A DNA stretch of 64,000 nt from Lamellibrachia columna (Eukaryota > Annelida > Polychaeta > Sabellida > Siboglinidae), in the NCBI GenBank assembly GCA_963662155.1, contig OY759262.1, positions 15,569,282 to 15,633,281 of the forward strand, in the 5' to 3' direction. The position numbers were made by a program, and so were the translations under genes. The first letter of the stretch is position 1, and each line of letters opens with the position of its first letter. Below the pieces are notes generated by a model. It saw nothing but the letters and a program-made list of their open reading frames with translations. It was not told where the DNA came from and made no database searches. Of this stretch, positions 1-12,500 are shown piece after piece.

Positions 1-3000
1 AATTATTTATGAGTACATTTATCGGTCACACAGAAAAGATTTCATAAATAGCCGCCATACTATGCACGTGTTGTTGCCTTTGGGTCACATGATCAAACAT
101 GTAGAATGAGGCCAGAGTGGGCCAGCAGCACAGATATAAATAAAACACCCATTAGTAAGTTAGTAGTTTATAGGGGGATGGTTAATGGTGTAACTCTATG
201 GCCAGCAGACGGCAATTCTTATATAGATCTACGAGAATCCTGTTTGGTAATCTTGCTCACAACAACATCCGGTTATATACAAATGTTGACAAGCACATGC
301 GTTCTGACAAAAAGGTAATAATTTCACACTTTTACATGGTTATTATCAGGTAACTTTGGTGATATACATGTATACAGACACGAAAGACGTGTTTATTGCT
401 CTGTTTATGGCATTTTTGTAAGGTTTCACGTTTTATGAAAATACTTACGTTTTATAAAAAAAAAATTAAATGAGTGGACTAGCGTCAATGTGTATTATGT
501 TTAAATGTAACATACTGTTGTATGTCGAACTGAATAAAATACATGTACAGTTATGGAATATGCAATGAGAGCATGACATTTTACCCCAGTTTATATTGGT
601 GTTGCCTACTAAGCTGCATTTATGACTATACATCTTATTCTTATACAATGCATATTTGTGAATCTCAACTGCAATTTTCAAACCGCCTAAGCGAAGTCGC
701 ACACAAAGTCGTCACTGCCTAGGCTACGCCTATGGTGATCGATGACGTTGCAATTCAAAACCGTTTCACCAACTGCAATGTATGGGGTTTACTAAAGTAA
801 ACATTTATTTCATTGCACAAAAGTCAGCACCAAAAAGTAGCAATTAATCGGTTGGCCATGTCCAATAGTATAGTTATGTTGTTAACAGCAGGAACATCGA
901 GGTAGTATTTGTTCAGTAGACTGGAATATTAAGTGTTATTGGAGTGTGCAGTTTCCCTCAAGGAAATTACCGTCATGACCGTGACACTGTGCTGAGTGCA
1001 GGCTGATGTTCCTCAAGATTTGCTCAACCCTCACCTCTACTGCATTGAATATCCCTTTCCCTGGTCTATCTGAACTCAGAAGTATACCGGGGAAGTATGT
1101 TATGTGTCTGAGAGCATGTATCTGCAACGCTACAATTGATTACCAATTTCTGATGGACGATCCTTATGTTGGTGCAAAAGGTAGTCGCTGGCGATTGATT
1201 TATTTCCATTGCAACGTTGTCATTGATCACTGCTGACAATGCGTCCAGTAGTCCCCAACCCCAACAGCTGTGGTGTAACTGCTGTAATTGGAGCATTTAT
1301 CCACATTCAATGCACTATCATCAAGCACTCCAATATCGTTCATGTGTAGTTTGACAGAAGCATCCATTCCTTTGCCACTCAAAACACTGTCTTCATAGCA
1401 GCAACAACAGCTGAATCTTCTCTGGTAAGAGACCTCTTTGAGGCATGAGTCAATGCAATGAGAAACCTGGGAATATTATTTATGAATAACTAAACATGAT
1501 GACTACTGTTCTTGCCACTCATGTATGTGGAAATGCCTGTCCATTTCTTGGAAACATGTTGCTCAGGGCGATTCCAGCCATAGTGAGTCTGAGGTGATTT
1601 TCTATAATTGCATTAGGATGACCTTTTTTATCCATTTACTACCTCTATAGTAAATTGTTATAAAACACAAGTTTTAAAAATATTTAATAAATTTGCCCAT
1701 TTTCAAGATAGAAACTAAACCACATTTTGACTTTAATTAAAAAAGTAATGAATATGGTGTACTTAAATGCAACTATGTTACAATGAAATGAAAAATTAAG
1801 CATGGCAATATTGATTGTAAAAGTTATATAGTTTAAAAAAAGTTTAATTTCCATGTCACACATGCAACACAAATTTCCAAAAACTTCAATAACAATTTTT
1901 TATTTCTATATGGTTTATAAATCGACATGACTGCTTATCTAATACCAAAAAATAAAAGACATGCAAAAATATTTAACCATATAAAATATGAAATATATAC
2001 TATAAGTGTCACACACGTAACGCTACGTTACATGCAAGACACCTAATACCTATAAATGATGGCAGACTAATTTCAGTGTTTTAATTGCTATAATTTAGTT
2101 GGTAATATGTAACAAGGAGGCTGTACAACACTAGTTTAATAATAATTGACACACCAGGGGAAACATACCCTTAATTCTCTCTTTAAAATGTCTGATTTGC
2201 ATGTGTTCAACGTCAGATGAAATCACTGTTCCTTTTTTCAAAAATAATTAAACATTTTCTATTTCCAAATGGTTTATATATATATTTATAAAGCCTTAAT
2301 TCTCTCTTTAAATTGTTTGATATGCATGTGTTCAGCTTCAGATGATGTCACTGTTCCTCTTCGTTTGATTATTTTTTTATTTATCACTGCTGTATGTATA
2401 TGTGATTATTAGTAGTTGATACAATGGGTACCATTTGGAAATGTGTTCTAAGCTGTTCATATTTTTTTATAAATAAATAAATTTTAACAGATGCTGCAGT
2501 GTAAATGTAAATTGACCTCCGTGGCGTATAAAATGGAGGCCATTTAGCAATCAGAATTTGACAGTGATACATATAGCAATATAGCCTAGCTACTTTTGTT
2601 GATTTATATTGCCAGATCATTTTATTTAATATTCAAACTGCATAACAAATCAAAATATTGAATGTTTAGAAGAAAATATGACTTGTGAGAAATCTTCTGT
2701 AAAATAGTAAATTTATTAATTGAAAATAGTTTATCATAAAAACGGACCTCTAAATTACTTCCTCGTCATATAGAAACATGATTTATTATTTCTTTGCAAA
2801 CTACTTGTTTGATAACAAGTTCTATAATGAGGTTTAGCACTCTAGATATATATATATATTTTTTTTATAGATTATGCTGTTTTTGTTTGTGCATTTGGTG
2901 AATAAAGATAAGATGAAATGGATCAGATCTTAATGTTTATATTACGCAGGGCATATTAAATAAATATGGTACACAACTGTCTGTTTTATCACAATGAACT

Positions 3001-3890
3001 TACCTCATTATGTTGTGTTATTATAACAACGAATTTCATATTTTATGTAAACAATAATTATCAACTAAGAAAATTGTCCATTAGTAAGTCTATTTCACAA
3101 GCATTACACACATAACGAAAATGTGTCACACACAATGCCACATTTATATTTTTTATTTAAAAAATCAGCAATAACTAATGCACCCATCTGAATTTTTTTT
3201 CCTGCCTCACCTATTAAACAAAATGTAGAACAATGTCATGATCAAAATTAAAACAGTCAGCAATAAATTAACATGCAGATTTTCACAGATGAAAAATATC
3301 TTAATGTCACAAGTGTAATGCTGGAATCACCCATCAGGTGTCTAGTGGAGGTGCCAGTTCAGCAGTTACGAAATATTTCTTCAGCCTAGCAATATAACCA
3401 TCTTGTCCTCCTAGCTGGATATGTGTCAAATCACCCTTCTCTTGTTTATAATTATATATAATTATATGAAAAGCTTGAGGAGCCAGTGGGCTTGATTGGT
3501 TTCATAGTCAGGTAGCTTAGCAAATTGATGACGACATTGCTGATGAAAGCTCCACATTTTTGCCATTTTCATCAGATGAGCATACATTGTTATGATGGTG
3601 TGTAAGGCATTCTTGGTGGCATTGTAACAATAGTGACTCTAATTGACTAGATTAGTAACACTTCATTACATAGCCTTAATTACCATTTCCCTAGGTGTTA
3701 CTGTGACAACAGTATGCTCCAACAGAGGATTTTAACATGAAGGGTGATGATTTGAAGTTATAACAATTTATGCTAACATGCTCTACACAAAAATGTTGCA
3801 AGAATTTTCTTATTTTCCAGTAATGTGTCGGCAAACATTATTGGAGATAGGTCTTGTGGTATAGTGATCACACTGCAGATAGTTACGTTA
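1..3890. other. AT-rich intergenic region, no gene recognised
   Basis: I see no convincing exon here on either strand; the longest open frames are under 80 codons and lack recognisable motifs. There is an imperfect direct duplication: about 2170-2285 and 2294-2380 share the run cttaattctctcttta, followed by a similar 'gcatgtgttca..tcagatga..tcactgttcct' stretch. The rest is AT-rich with short homopolymers. Confidence 0.5.
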
Positions 3891-4958
3891 CGACTGACAG
3901 AAGACAACGAGTTGTAGTAGATGGCGAAGTTTCAAATTGGAAATCGGTTTTGAGTGGGGTACCTCAAGGATCAGTATTAGGACCTATATTATTCTTAATT
4001 TATATCAATGACTTGGACGAGAGTATAACAAGTAACATACTGAAATTTGCGGACGACACAAAACTGTTTAGAAAGGTTAATACTGATGGTGATAAACAAC
4101 ATTTACAAAACGATCTAGACAGATTAGTGAAATGGTCTGAGAAATGGCAGATGCTGTTCAATTTTGGGAAATGTAAATGCCTACATACAGGACATGGGAA
4201 CTTGAATGTAAACTATAAAATGGGAGCTACTGTTCTTGGTACTACTGTAAAAGAAAAGGACTTAGGAGTTACAATAAGCGCTGATATGAAAGTTTCAGAG
4301 CAGTGTGGTATTGCAGCTTCAAAGGGTAATCAAATTCTTGGATTGATTAGAAGAAACATAACATATAAGGGAAAAAAGTTAATTATACCTCTTTATAAAG
4401 CAATAGTTAGACCTCATTTAGAATACTGTATACAAGCATGGAGACCATATCGTAAGAAGGATATAGATACGCTTGAACGCATACAAAGGAGAGCAACTAA
4501 AATGATTCCAGAACTTAGAGACCTTAGTTATGAAGAACGCCTGAAAGAATGTGGTTTAACAACTCTAGAGACAAGGAGGTTAAGAGGAGATCAGATTGAA
4601 GTTTTTAAGATATTGAATGGGTATGAAAATATTGATAGAAATATGTTTTTCTCACTCAAGAAGGATAGCAGAACTAGAGGACATGAGGTAAAATTAGTAA
4701 AGGATCAATGTAGATTGGACATCAGGAAGCACTCGTTCTCACAGAGGACAATAAATGAATGGAACAAACTGTCTACAGATTGTGTAACTGCTAGCAGCGT
4801 GAATATGTTTAAAAACAAGGTTGACACATATATCAGGAGGGCGGGTTATAAGTAGGTGAACATTGTTGGACTCTCGATAATGGCTTCCTTGTCCACTTGC
4901 CATCTGGGCCTTTGGCTTGGATGGCAAATCTTGTTAAATCTTGTTAAATCTTGTTATC
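3891..4958 (+). mobile_element. 5'-truncated CR1/L2-like LINE, copy 1 (family A)
   Basis: This is the 3' half of a non-LTR retrotransposon. An open frame runs to a stop at 4855. It encodes the second half of a reverse transcriptase, with SGVPQGSVLGP and the catalytic FADDTK block, then the C-terminal region typical of CR1/L2 elements (RPHLEYC..AW.PY, RIQRRATK, LRRLRGD-like, EVFKILNG). About 100 bp of 3' UTR follows, then a tail of three direct repeats of ttaaatcttg. A second copy of the same family lies at about 40435-42025 and shares the UTR and tail. Homology starts near 3891, so the first half of RT and any endonuclease are missing and the copy cannot move by itself. The frame is intact over its length, which suggests a fairly young insertion. 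Confidence 0.9.
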
Positions 4959-6563
4959 TGTGCACTAAGCAGATAATTATTCCCAAGAATGGAAGTTTTC
5001 AAGTGAGACTGAGCACAACAAAGTAGCACATGACTTTCATGCCATATGAGACCAGTCTACATCTGTTCACAATGACACAGACAGTGCTGGCGATGAAATT
5101 GATATGTGTGGTGTTTCAAAGTCTAACTCTGATCAGTCACATAGGCTGTTGCAATCACCCTTTGTATCTTTGCACTTTCAGACTAGGCAGAAAACAATTT
5201 GTATAATTTTTTATTCAGAGATGTCACACTGTACAAAATGTAATAATGTGCATGTGTTTATCAGGCCAACATTTTAGATAGTGTACCTGGCGTGTTTGGC
5301 TTACTTGTGTAGCTAAATAGAAATGGTGATATATATATGATTTTTGTGTTCACCTGTTTTTAATATAACTAGTTAACAATTTTGTTCAAAAACGTCATTC
5401 CTCAGTAGTTATCTGTACAATTCCAACATCTACCGATTATAATACTTGGAACTGTACAGCAAATTATTGTCTTACTTAAAACAGCCAAATACAAACAATA
5501 CAAGGAGAATAGATCGATTTTATAAGAATGATGTTCTGGTGTTTTTGTCAGAATTAATTATGTAATTACATTTCAATAATCCAACAATCTTGATGGTATT
5601 ATAAACGATTAGCACCACAACATTACATTACATTAATTCAGATGAATTATGCTTTATTCAGTTACAAAGTTAACCTTTTTTAATTACATCTAAATTTTGT
5701 AATAAAGTAACAGTTGGTGTTGGATATTGACTCTTGGTTGTATTCCCATTGGAAGTGAGGTGGATGTTGGTGCAGTTTGGAGTTGTGTTTTGTTGTAGAA
5801 CAGCCTAATACTGGGCTAGCTCTGATGTTGTAAATTGTTTAGCCATTTTAGCTAAAGCCCCCAATTTTTTTTTCTTATCCTCTTCATGCAGTTTGGCACA
5901 TAAAGCTCGCACAAGATCTTGCCCGACCCCTCTTGTCTTGGGCTGTTCTTGCAATTTTTGTGTAGTCGAATACAAATTGCTTTAGCCAGTTTTTTACATC
6001 AATCAAGACAACAACAAACACTCATGTATTCTGCATGCTTTTCAGCGAAAATGCTGGTGGCCAAATTGGCTCAAATTTGTTAACTTTTGTTTAGCCAAAT
6101 CTGATGTTATATGGCCAAATGGCCACCGGTAGCGCTAGCCTAGCAATAGATGTTTGAGTATTGAATATATATTGACTGGCAGAAAATAGTAACAAACTAT
6201 TCACCATTTTTCAAAACAACAGGACATTTCTCTGATGGTGCCGTTGGGGGTCTTCTGCTTGACAGTTCATAAAATTACAATAATTATTGTTTCAATAATC
6301 AACCAATACGCTGTACAATTGTGTATACTTTCAGGGCCATTGCTGAGCCAGCGATATCATCGACCGTTAATCATACACTGGCGACGTCCGCCATCACGCC
6401 AACGTTTCACAGTTTCCGAGCAGCCACAAAGCACGTTTATGAAGTACACTGGCGAGTGTGAAAGTGCACATAATTGGAGGTACAGGGGTATCCATCGCAA
6501 ACGACACAAACACAATCGCAGCAACGACGACACTGACTCAGTGTCACAACACGACCGTATACA
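4959..6563. other. Intergenic region and probable eIF5 upstream region
   Basis: No gene is recognised. About 5800-6130 contains repeated 'tttagcca' and 'gccaaat' motifs and may be an old mobile-element remnant. The last 240 bases, from about 6320, are richer in GC and CpG than the surroundings and end at the eIF5 start codon, so they are the likely promoter and 5' UTR of that gene. I cannot place a transcription start. Confidence 0.45.
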
Positions 6564-9500
6564 ATGGGCAGCTGTAACATTAACAGAAATGTGTCCGACC
6601 AGTTCAACCGCTACACAATGCCACGGATCATAGCCAAGGTGTGTTTTGTTTGTAGATGTTAAAGTTTAGTTCAATAATTCTGATTCATTGGGTACTCCAG
6701 ATCCAGAGTTCTGACTGTTTAGAGATCTACACTGATGAATATCCAGAAAGCCAGTCAAATCCCTTATTTGCTGAGGTTGGTGGTCATTTCAGTATTGGCC
6801 AAGGAGCTCACAGAACTCACACATTTATCTCTCAAGAATAGAGCTACTGTATTCTTTGAGATGTAAATGTTGGTTCAGGGAGCTCCTTTGTTATTAGCAA
6901 AATGTGCTCTGGTAAGCAACATAAATCTGACCAGCTAACATCCATTGTGAGCTGTGTCCACCATGATATTGTTATGGCAACTTTAATGATTCTTCTGAAG
7001 AGGATTTCCCTGGAGGAAACACTAAAGTGTGTGAAACTGTCTCATTACAGGTCGAAGGCAAAGGTAATGGGATAAAGACTGTGATCGCTAATATGTCGGA
7101 GGTCGCCAAAGCGCTGCAGAGGCCTCCAACGTGTAAGTAGTAGCGAGCTGGTGCTAGAGCCATAGATTCTCGTGAGAGGATGATTGATGGCGTTCTGGAA
7201 AACGGTGTGTCCTCGGGAGTGAGATATATTGCTGGTTGGTTGTTGCTTCGAGGCAGATGGACCCCAAAGGATGAGCTTTGAAAAAATAACTGAAATTTTT
7301 TTTGCATGATTGATGTTTCGTTGTACAAGAAGAACTTTGTAATATTGGCCACAGCCAACATCATGTACTGATAGTTATGTAGATTATAGCCTCCCGAGCC
7401 ACACCTGTTTTTACTCATACATTGTGGAATCCATTTGGTGCTAGAGGCCATCTTGTGAAACAGTTTTATACTGCTGTGAATTAGTTTGAGTAAGCATCTG
7501 AAGTATCATTTATGCAAACAACATGTATGCAACACATTTGTGATTCATCTGAAGCTGAGAGTGTATCATTTTGAAGGCATGATGGTGAATGGATTTTTTT
7601 CGTGACTGGATTTCCAAAATAAAAGTAATAGACACACATAACCTCATTTTGAGGAAAATTATAAAAATGCACCATTTTTTGGGAGGAAAACTAACTACAA
7701 AATGAAATCCGCTTTCGCAGTAGTGCGAGCCTTTTGCTGTAGTGCCAGCCACATTACTTGGTGCTTGAGTAACATTGTGTTGTTGCTGTTTTTAGACCCA
7801 ACAAAATACTTTGGCTGTGAGCTTGGTGCACAGACTCAGTTTGACCACAAGAATGAACGCTATATTGTCAACGGCGCACACAATGCTGTAAAACTGCAGG
7901 ACCTGTTGGATGGATTCATCCGCAAGTTTGTCCTGTGTCCCGTGTGTGACAACCCTGAAACCACTCTGGTGAGTGCAGCTAGTATTCTGGGAAAAGGCCA
8001 GTCACAGTTCTGTTATATTGGTCACAGCTAACAATATAACTCCATGTACAGCAGAAAAGAATCAATAGTTTTTTCACCTTTGTAAAGGATTTGACACCAT
8101 CATGTTGTGGTCGCTAGGGCGGCTAATTTATGCTTGTTTTGCTGGTTTCAGTGGAAGTTTTTATGGTAAACTATCCATTTTTTCTCAGACAGCAAATGAA
8201 TAAAGAATTTTTCTTGCAATGCATGTTATGAGAAGAAATACAAGAAATGATATATAAGCTTATAAGCCAAGCCCCCTCTGGTTACATTGAAATGATATGT
8301 TGATATGATGAGAATACATACGGATTCCCCTACACCGGCTCTATACGGGCAGTGGTGAGAATGTATTTTCTGATCACCAAGGTGTAAGATTTATAAGGTA
8401 GAAAGTTAGTGTTCATCAGGCATGGGGCAATTAACTTGGAAAGTTAATTAATTAAATTACAATCAGAAATTTCCCAATTAAATTAACCTCACACATCAGG
8501 TTAATAAAATAAAATTAACCTCCCAAATTGTTCGGTTAAATTAAATTAACAATTAACTTTCATTCAGTGAACAGTTAATTTCAATTAATGTAAATTAAAT
8601 TACCAATTAACTCCACTTAAAAACACAGAAGAAAAACATATAAAAATCATTTAATTGGCATTATTAACATATATAATAATGTTTTCTAAAAGCATACAAA
8701 CATAAGTTTACAAGGTTGATAGTACCATAAGTACTGTACTGTACCTAGTATTGGTTCATCAGTGTTCAGTCACTTTTCACATTTCATTTGTCCTGTTGGA
8801 TTTTGTCACGTGGGATTAAGTCTACAAAAACTCCACACTCCAGATCCCCTTGGATGGGTGATGAAAGCCACAAAAGCAAGAGGAGTCAATACTCTTACAT
8901 ACTATAGCTGTAGCCCCTGGCCAGGCACACTCACAGTTCAGCTTATTCACACTGATTGACACTGGCTGGACATTGACACTGTTCAAACAACTACCTGGAC
9001 CTGACTAGGAGCTTTCTTTGATATTGGTCTTGTGAACTTGGGTCACTGGCTGTGTGGCTGTGTCTAATGGGCACTATGATCATCAAAACTAGTTCTTACT
9101 TCTGACAGCAAGCCAGTGGCATTCACCACCAGATTGCATAATATACCCAATAAAAAAGTTAATTGAAAGTTAATTGTGATTTTTAAAATTAAATTAACCT
9201 CTTCCAGTAAAGTTAATTAGTTAATTAATTAAATTTAATTGAGTTAATTGAATTAACAAATTAACAACTGAAATTAACCCATACCTGGTGTTCATGTTAA
9301 AGTCGTAGAATAAAGCTTCCTAAGCCACACCAGGTGGCATTTTATTTGGCAGCAAATCGTAGACTTTTTGCACAAGTTGTTCAAATGATTATTTCTCAGT
9401 TATATCTCAAAATTTAAAGGGTTCAATTGGTTAGTTGTGTGAAGTGTTTCAGTCTTATATGCTCTGTGTTAAGCAACCAGCATATTTACTTTCACTGCTC

Positions 9501-12500
9501 ACTCCTGCAAGACAGCCCAAACAGCTTCGATCATCTAATTCTAATCTAATTTTTTTTTTTCCCAGTGTTAAGACAAATGTCGGAATTAGAGCTTTTTAGT
9601 TGCTGCACCGACTCTGTGGAACTCAATCCCTGTTAGTGTTAAGTCTGTAGGAAATATAACAACATTTCGCCACTCAACTGAAAACCCACCTGTTAAACTT
9701 GCTTATCCTCCATAGCTCCCCAGCGTAGTAGCGTACCAATCCAACTGTTTACAACTGGAACTTCTTACTCTTCAGTGCCAAATAAACGTATAGGCCAAAT
9801 AAATGTATAGGGTGGCAAATCGCTAAAATTTAATAATATGCATAGTGCTGAATAACAGTATGGGGAGGGGGCAATTTTTTCAAAACAAATAATAGTACAG
9901 TGCAAAAAAGTCGCAAGTATATTTGTCTTTTTTAGCCCCGAAGCAATTTTTTACTCTACGTGCGCCAAGGCGTCCCTAGAAATCTATGCGGACTGCCGTG
10001 TATTTTTTATTGTTTTCTGCTGAATATGCATAAACTTTGTGCATATTCGCGTCACCGCAGATATAGTAACCGCATTTTATATCTGCGGAAAACCTGGGAA
10101 TTTTCCGTTTTTAAATGGACATTCAAGTTTTATTGAATTGAATACGCAAGTCCGTTTCAGCGGAAACCGCCGCCAGCCGGTTACGACCGGTTTGAGGTGC
10201 TGCGCACATTGGCCATTTACAGTCGGTAGGTTGGTCGGTTTATCTAGTATACCATGTTGAGCACCCTAGAACTAAGGCTTCTGACCGATTCATCTAATCA
10301 TGGAAATCTAACGGTCTAACTCTTTGGGATCAAAATCTAGGATCCTCAGAGGCACGGGCTGCCGCTAAATTCACGACTGTCGTTTGAAAGGATGAAAAAT
10401 TAGCTGTTAGAGGGAGCCACATGCAGCTCCAGTTGGGAGCAAGTTATTTTAGCGCGAGTGGTAAACCACTCCGTAGATGATTGATTAGCGCTAGCAATAG
10501 GGAGTGAAAGCGACTGCTCTCCTAAAAATTATACCCTGCATAATTTTCCTCAATTATCGAATAATATAGATTGGCACAAATGTTTAAATTTAATAATAGT
10601 ATAGTGCCAAATAAGTTGGGGCATTTTTCATCAAATAAATACGCGTATAGGGACGTTTATTCGGCACTCAAGAGTATCGATTATGAACTGCATAACCCCT
10701 TTTGTTTTGGTGCACTGCCGAGCTTGGGTCTCCCGAGGATTTTAGCACAATAGAAGTATTTTATTCGTTATGTTAAGAAATGTGTCAACAAAGTATGCAT
10801 TTACTTTGAATGATATTTTCTCAGTTATACATTTTTTTACAAACACTTTTCAAACAACTTATTCTCGGCTATTTTTCAACAGATGTGCTTGAAACTTCAC
10901 ATAGTACATGGTAATAGTATGATGCAGGGAGTGGCAACAGCACTTAAAAAAAATCCAACATTGTATTGTTGCAATATGCATTAAAATATACCATTAATTA
11001 AAATTCTTTTGTAAACCAAAAAACAAATGTTGCCAATCCCTGTAAGGTTGTCTATTCTAACAGTGTGTTTTTGGGTTGAAATTGACCCATTCATTATGCA
11101 AAAAAACAACTAACATTTAGCAGGGAAACCCTTACAAAATCTTTAAAAATGTGCAGTACATTGTTTTAGCATAACTCACCATCACTCACCAGTTTAAGCT
11201 CTCTTAAGTTAAGAAATGACAAAAAAGGCTTCAGCCACTTATCTTCATTTAAATATCTAATGTGAACACAATTGAGCACCTTTTGTTGTTGAATTTGTGT
11301 AGTGAAGTTGGGCAGCAGTAAAGTACACTGGTGTCATGGTATGATGCTCCATCCCACTGTGTCTGGCTGGTAGCCGAATCACCACAGGACTAGTCGCCGC
11401 GAAGCAGATACTTTTCAGCAGTGCCTCACTCATGTGTTGCAGTCTATCCAGGCCAAGAAAGGCATGATACTTCAGCGGTGTCTCGCCTGCGGCCACATCG
11501 GCAACATTGACATGCGCCACAAGCTGACCACATTCATTCTGAAGAACCCACCAGATCAGGTGAGTGTTCTTCATACATACAGCATTCGTGAGAATGTTCA
11601 TCAGGTTGGTGGATAATAATGAAGTAATGATTTTCTAATCACAACTATTAAGATTTACTTATTCAACATTTCGGCTATTGTCGGTAGCCTTCATCAATAA
11701 CTAGAAGAACTAGTCGTCCCAGAATTTAGTTCCTGTTGAAGGCTACTGATGGTAGCTGAAATGTTGAGTAAATAAATCTCAATGATTGTGATTAGAAGAA
11801 AGTTCTTACTTTACTATGTGCTGAACATTTTGAACATACCTTGAACATTTTGTATAGAGATGTCTAGTTATTGAGTTACAATCTACCGCCTGTGTTGGTC
11901 ATAGGAAATGTTGATGCACGCAATACATGTTGAATTGATATGATGAGAATACATACGGATTCCCCTACACTACCTCTAGATGGGCTATGGTGAGAATGTA
12001 TTTTCTGATCATGATACAAAATAAACAGTGTAGGTTTGTATGCTTTCTTTGTGAAGAGCTATGATGATGTTTATGTTGACCTTTGATGATCTATCCCAAA
12101 TGCACCTAGAATGGAGTGTTAATCGTGTCATCATAGAATACAAGACTGTTGTGTGTTCACTCAGATTACATACCTTTGTTTCTGAAACTCGATGATCTTG
12201 CAAAGTTTACTTTACTGTTCATGAAAGACTCAACATTTGGAATGTCACATGGGATTATCTTTGAAAGATTTTGTAATTCACATCAACATATCGAAGTCTA
12301 CAAAAATCTTTTTAATGTGGGAATGTTGGTAGACGTGTTCATAAAACCATTTTGACATAACGTGATACATTTATTGATATGTTGTTGAGTTGATATGATG
12401 AGAATACATATGGATTCCCCTACAACAGCTCTACACGGGCAGTGGTGAGAATGTATTTTCTGATCAAGGTGCAATGCTAGTTGCATAGATTTGTAATCTG

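Noticed and set aside
6235..6633. 132-codon open frame over the start of eIF5
   Set aside because: It runs in another frame through the 5' UTR and exon 1. The eIF5 frame starting at 6564 has the conserved N-terminus.
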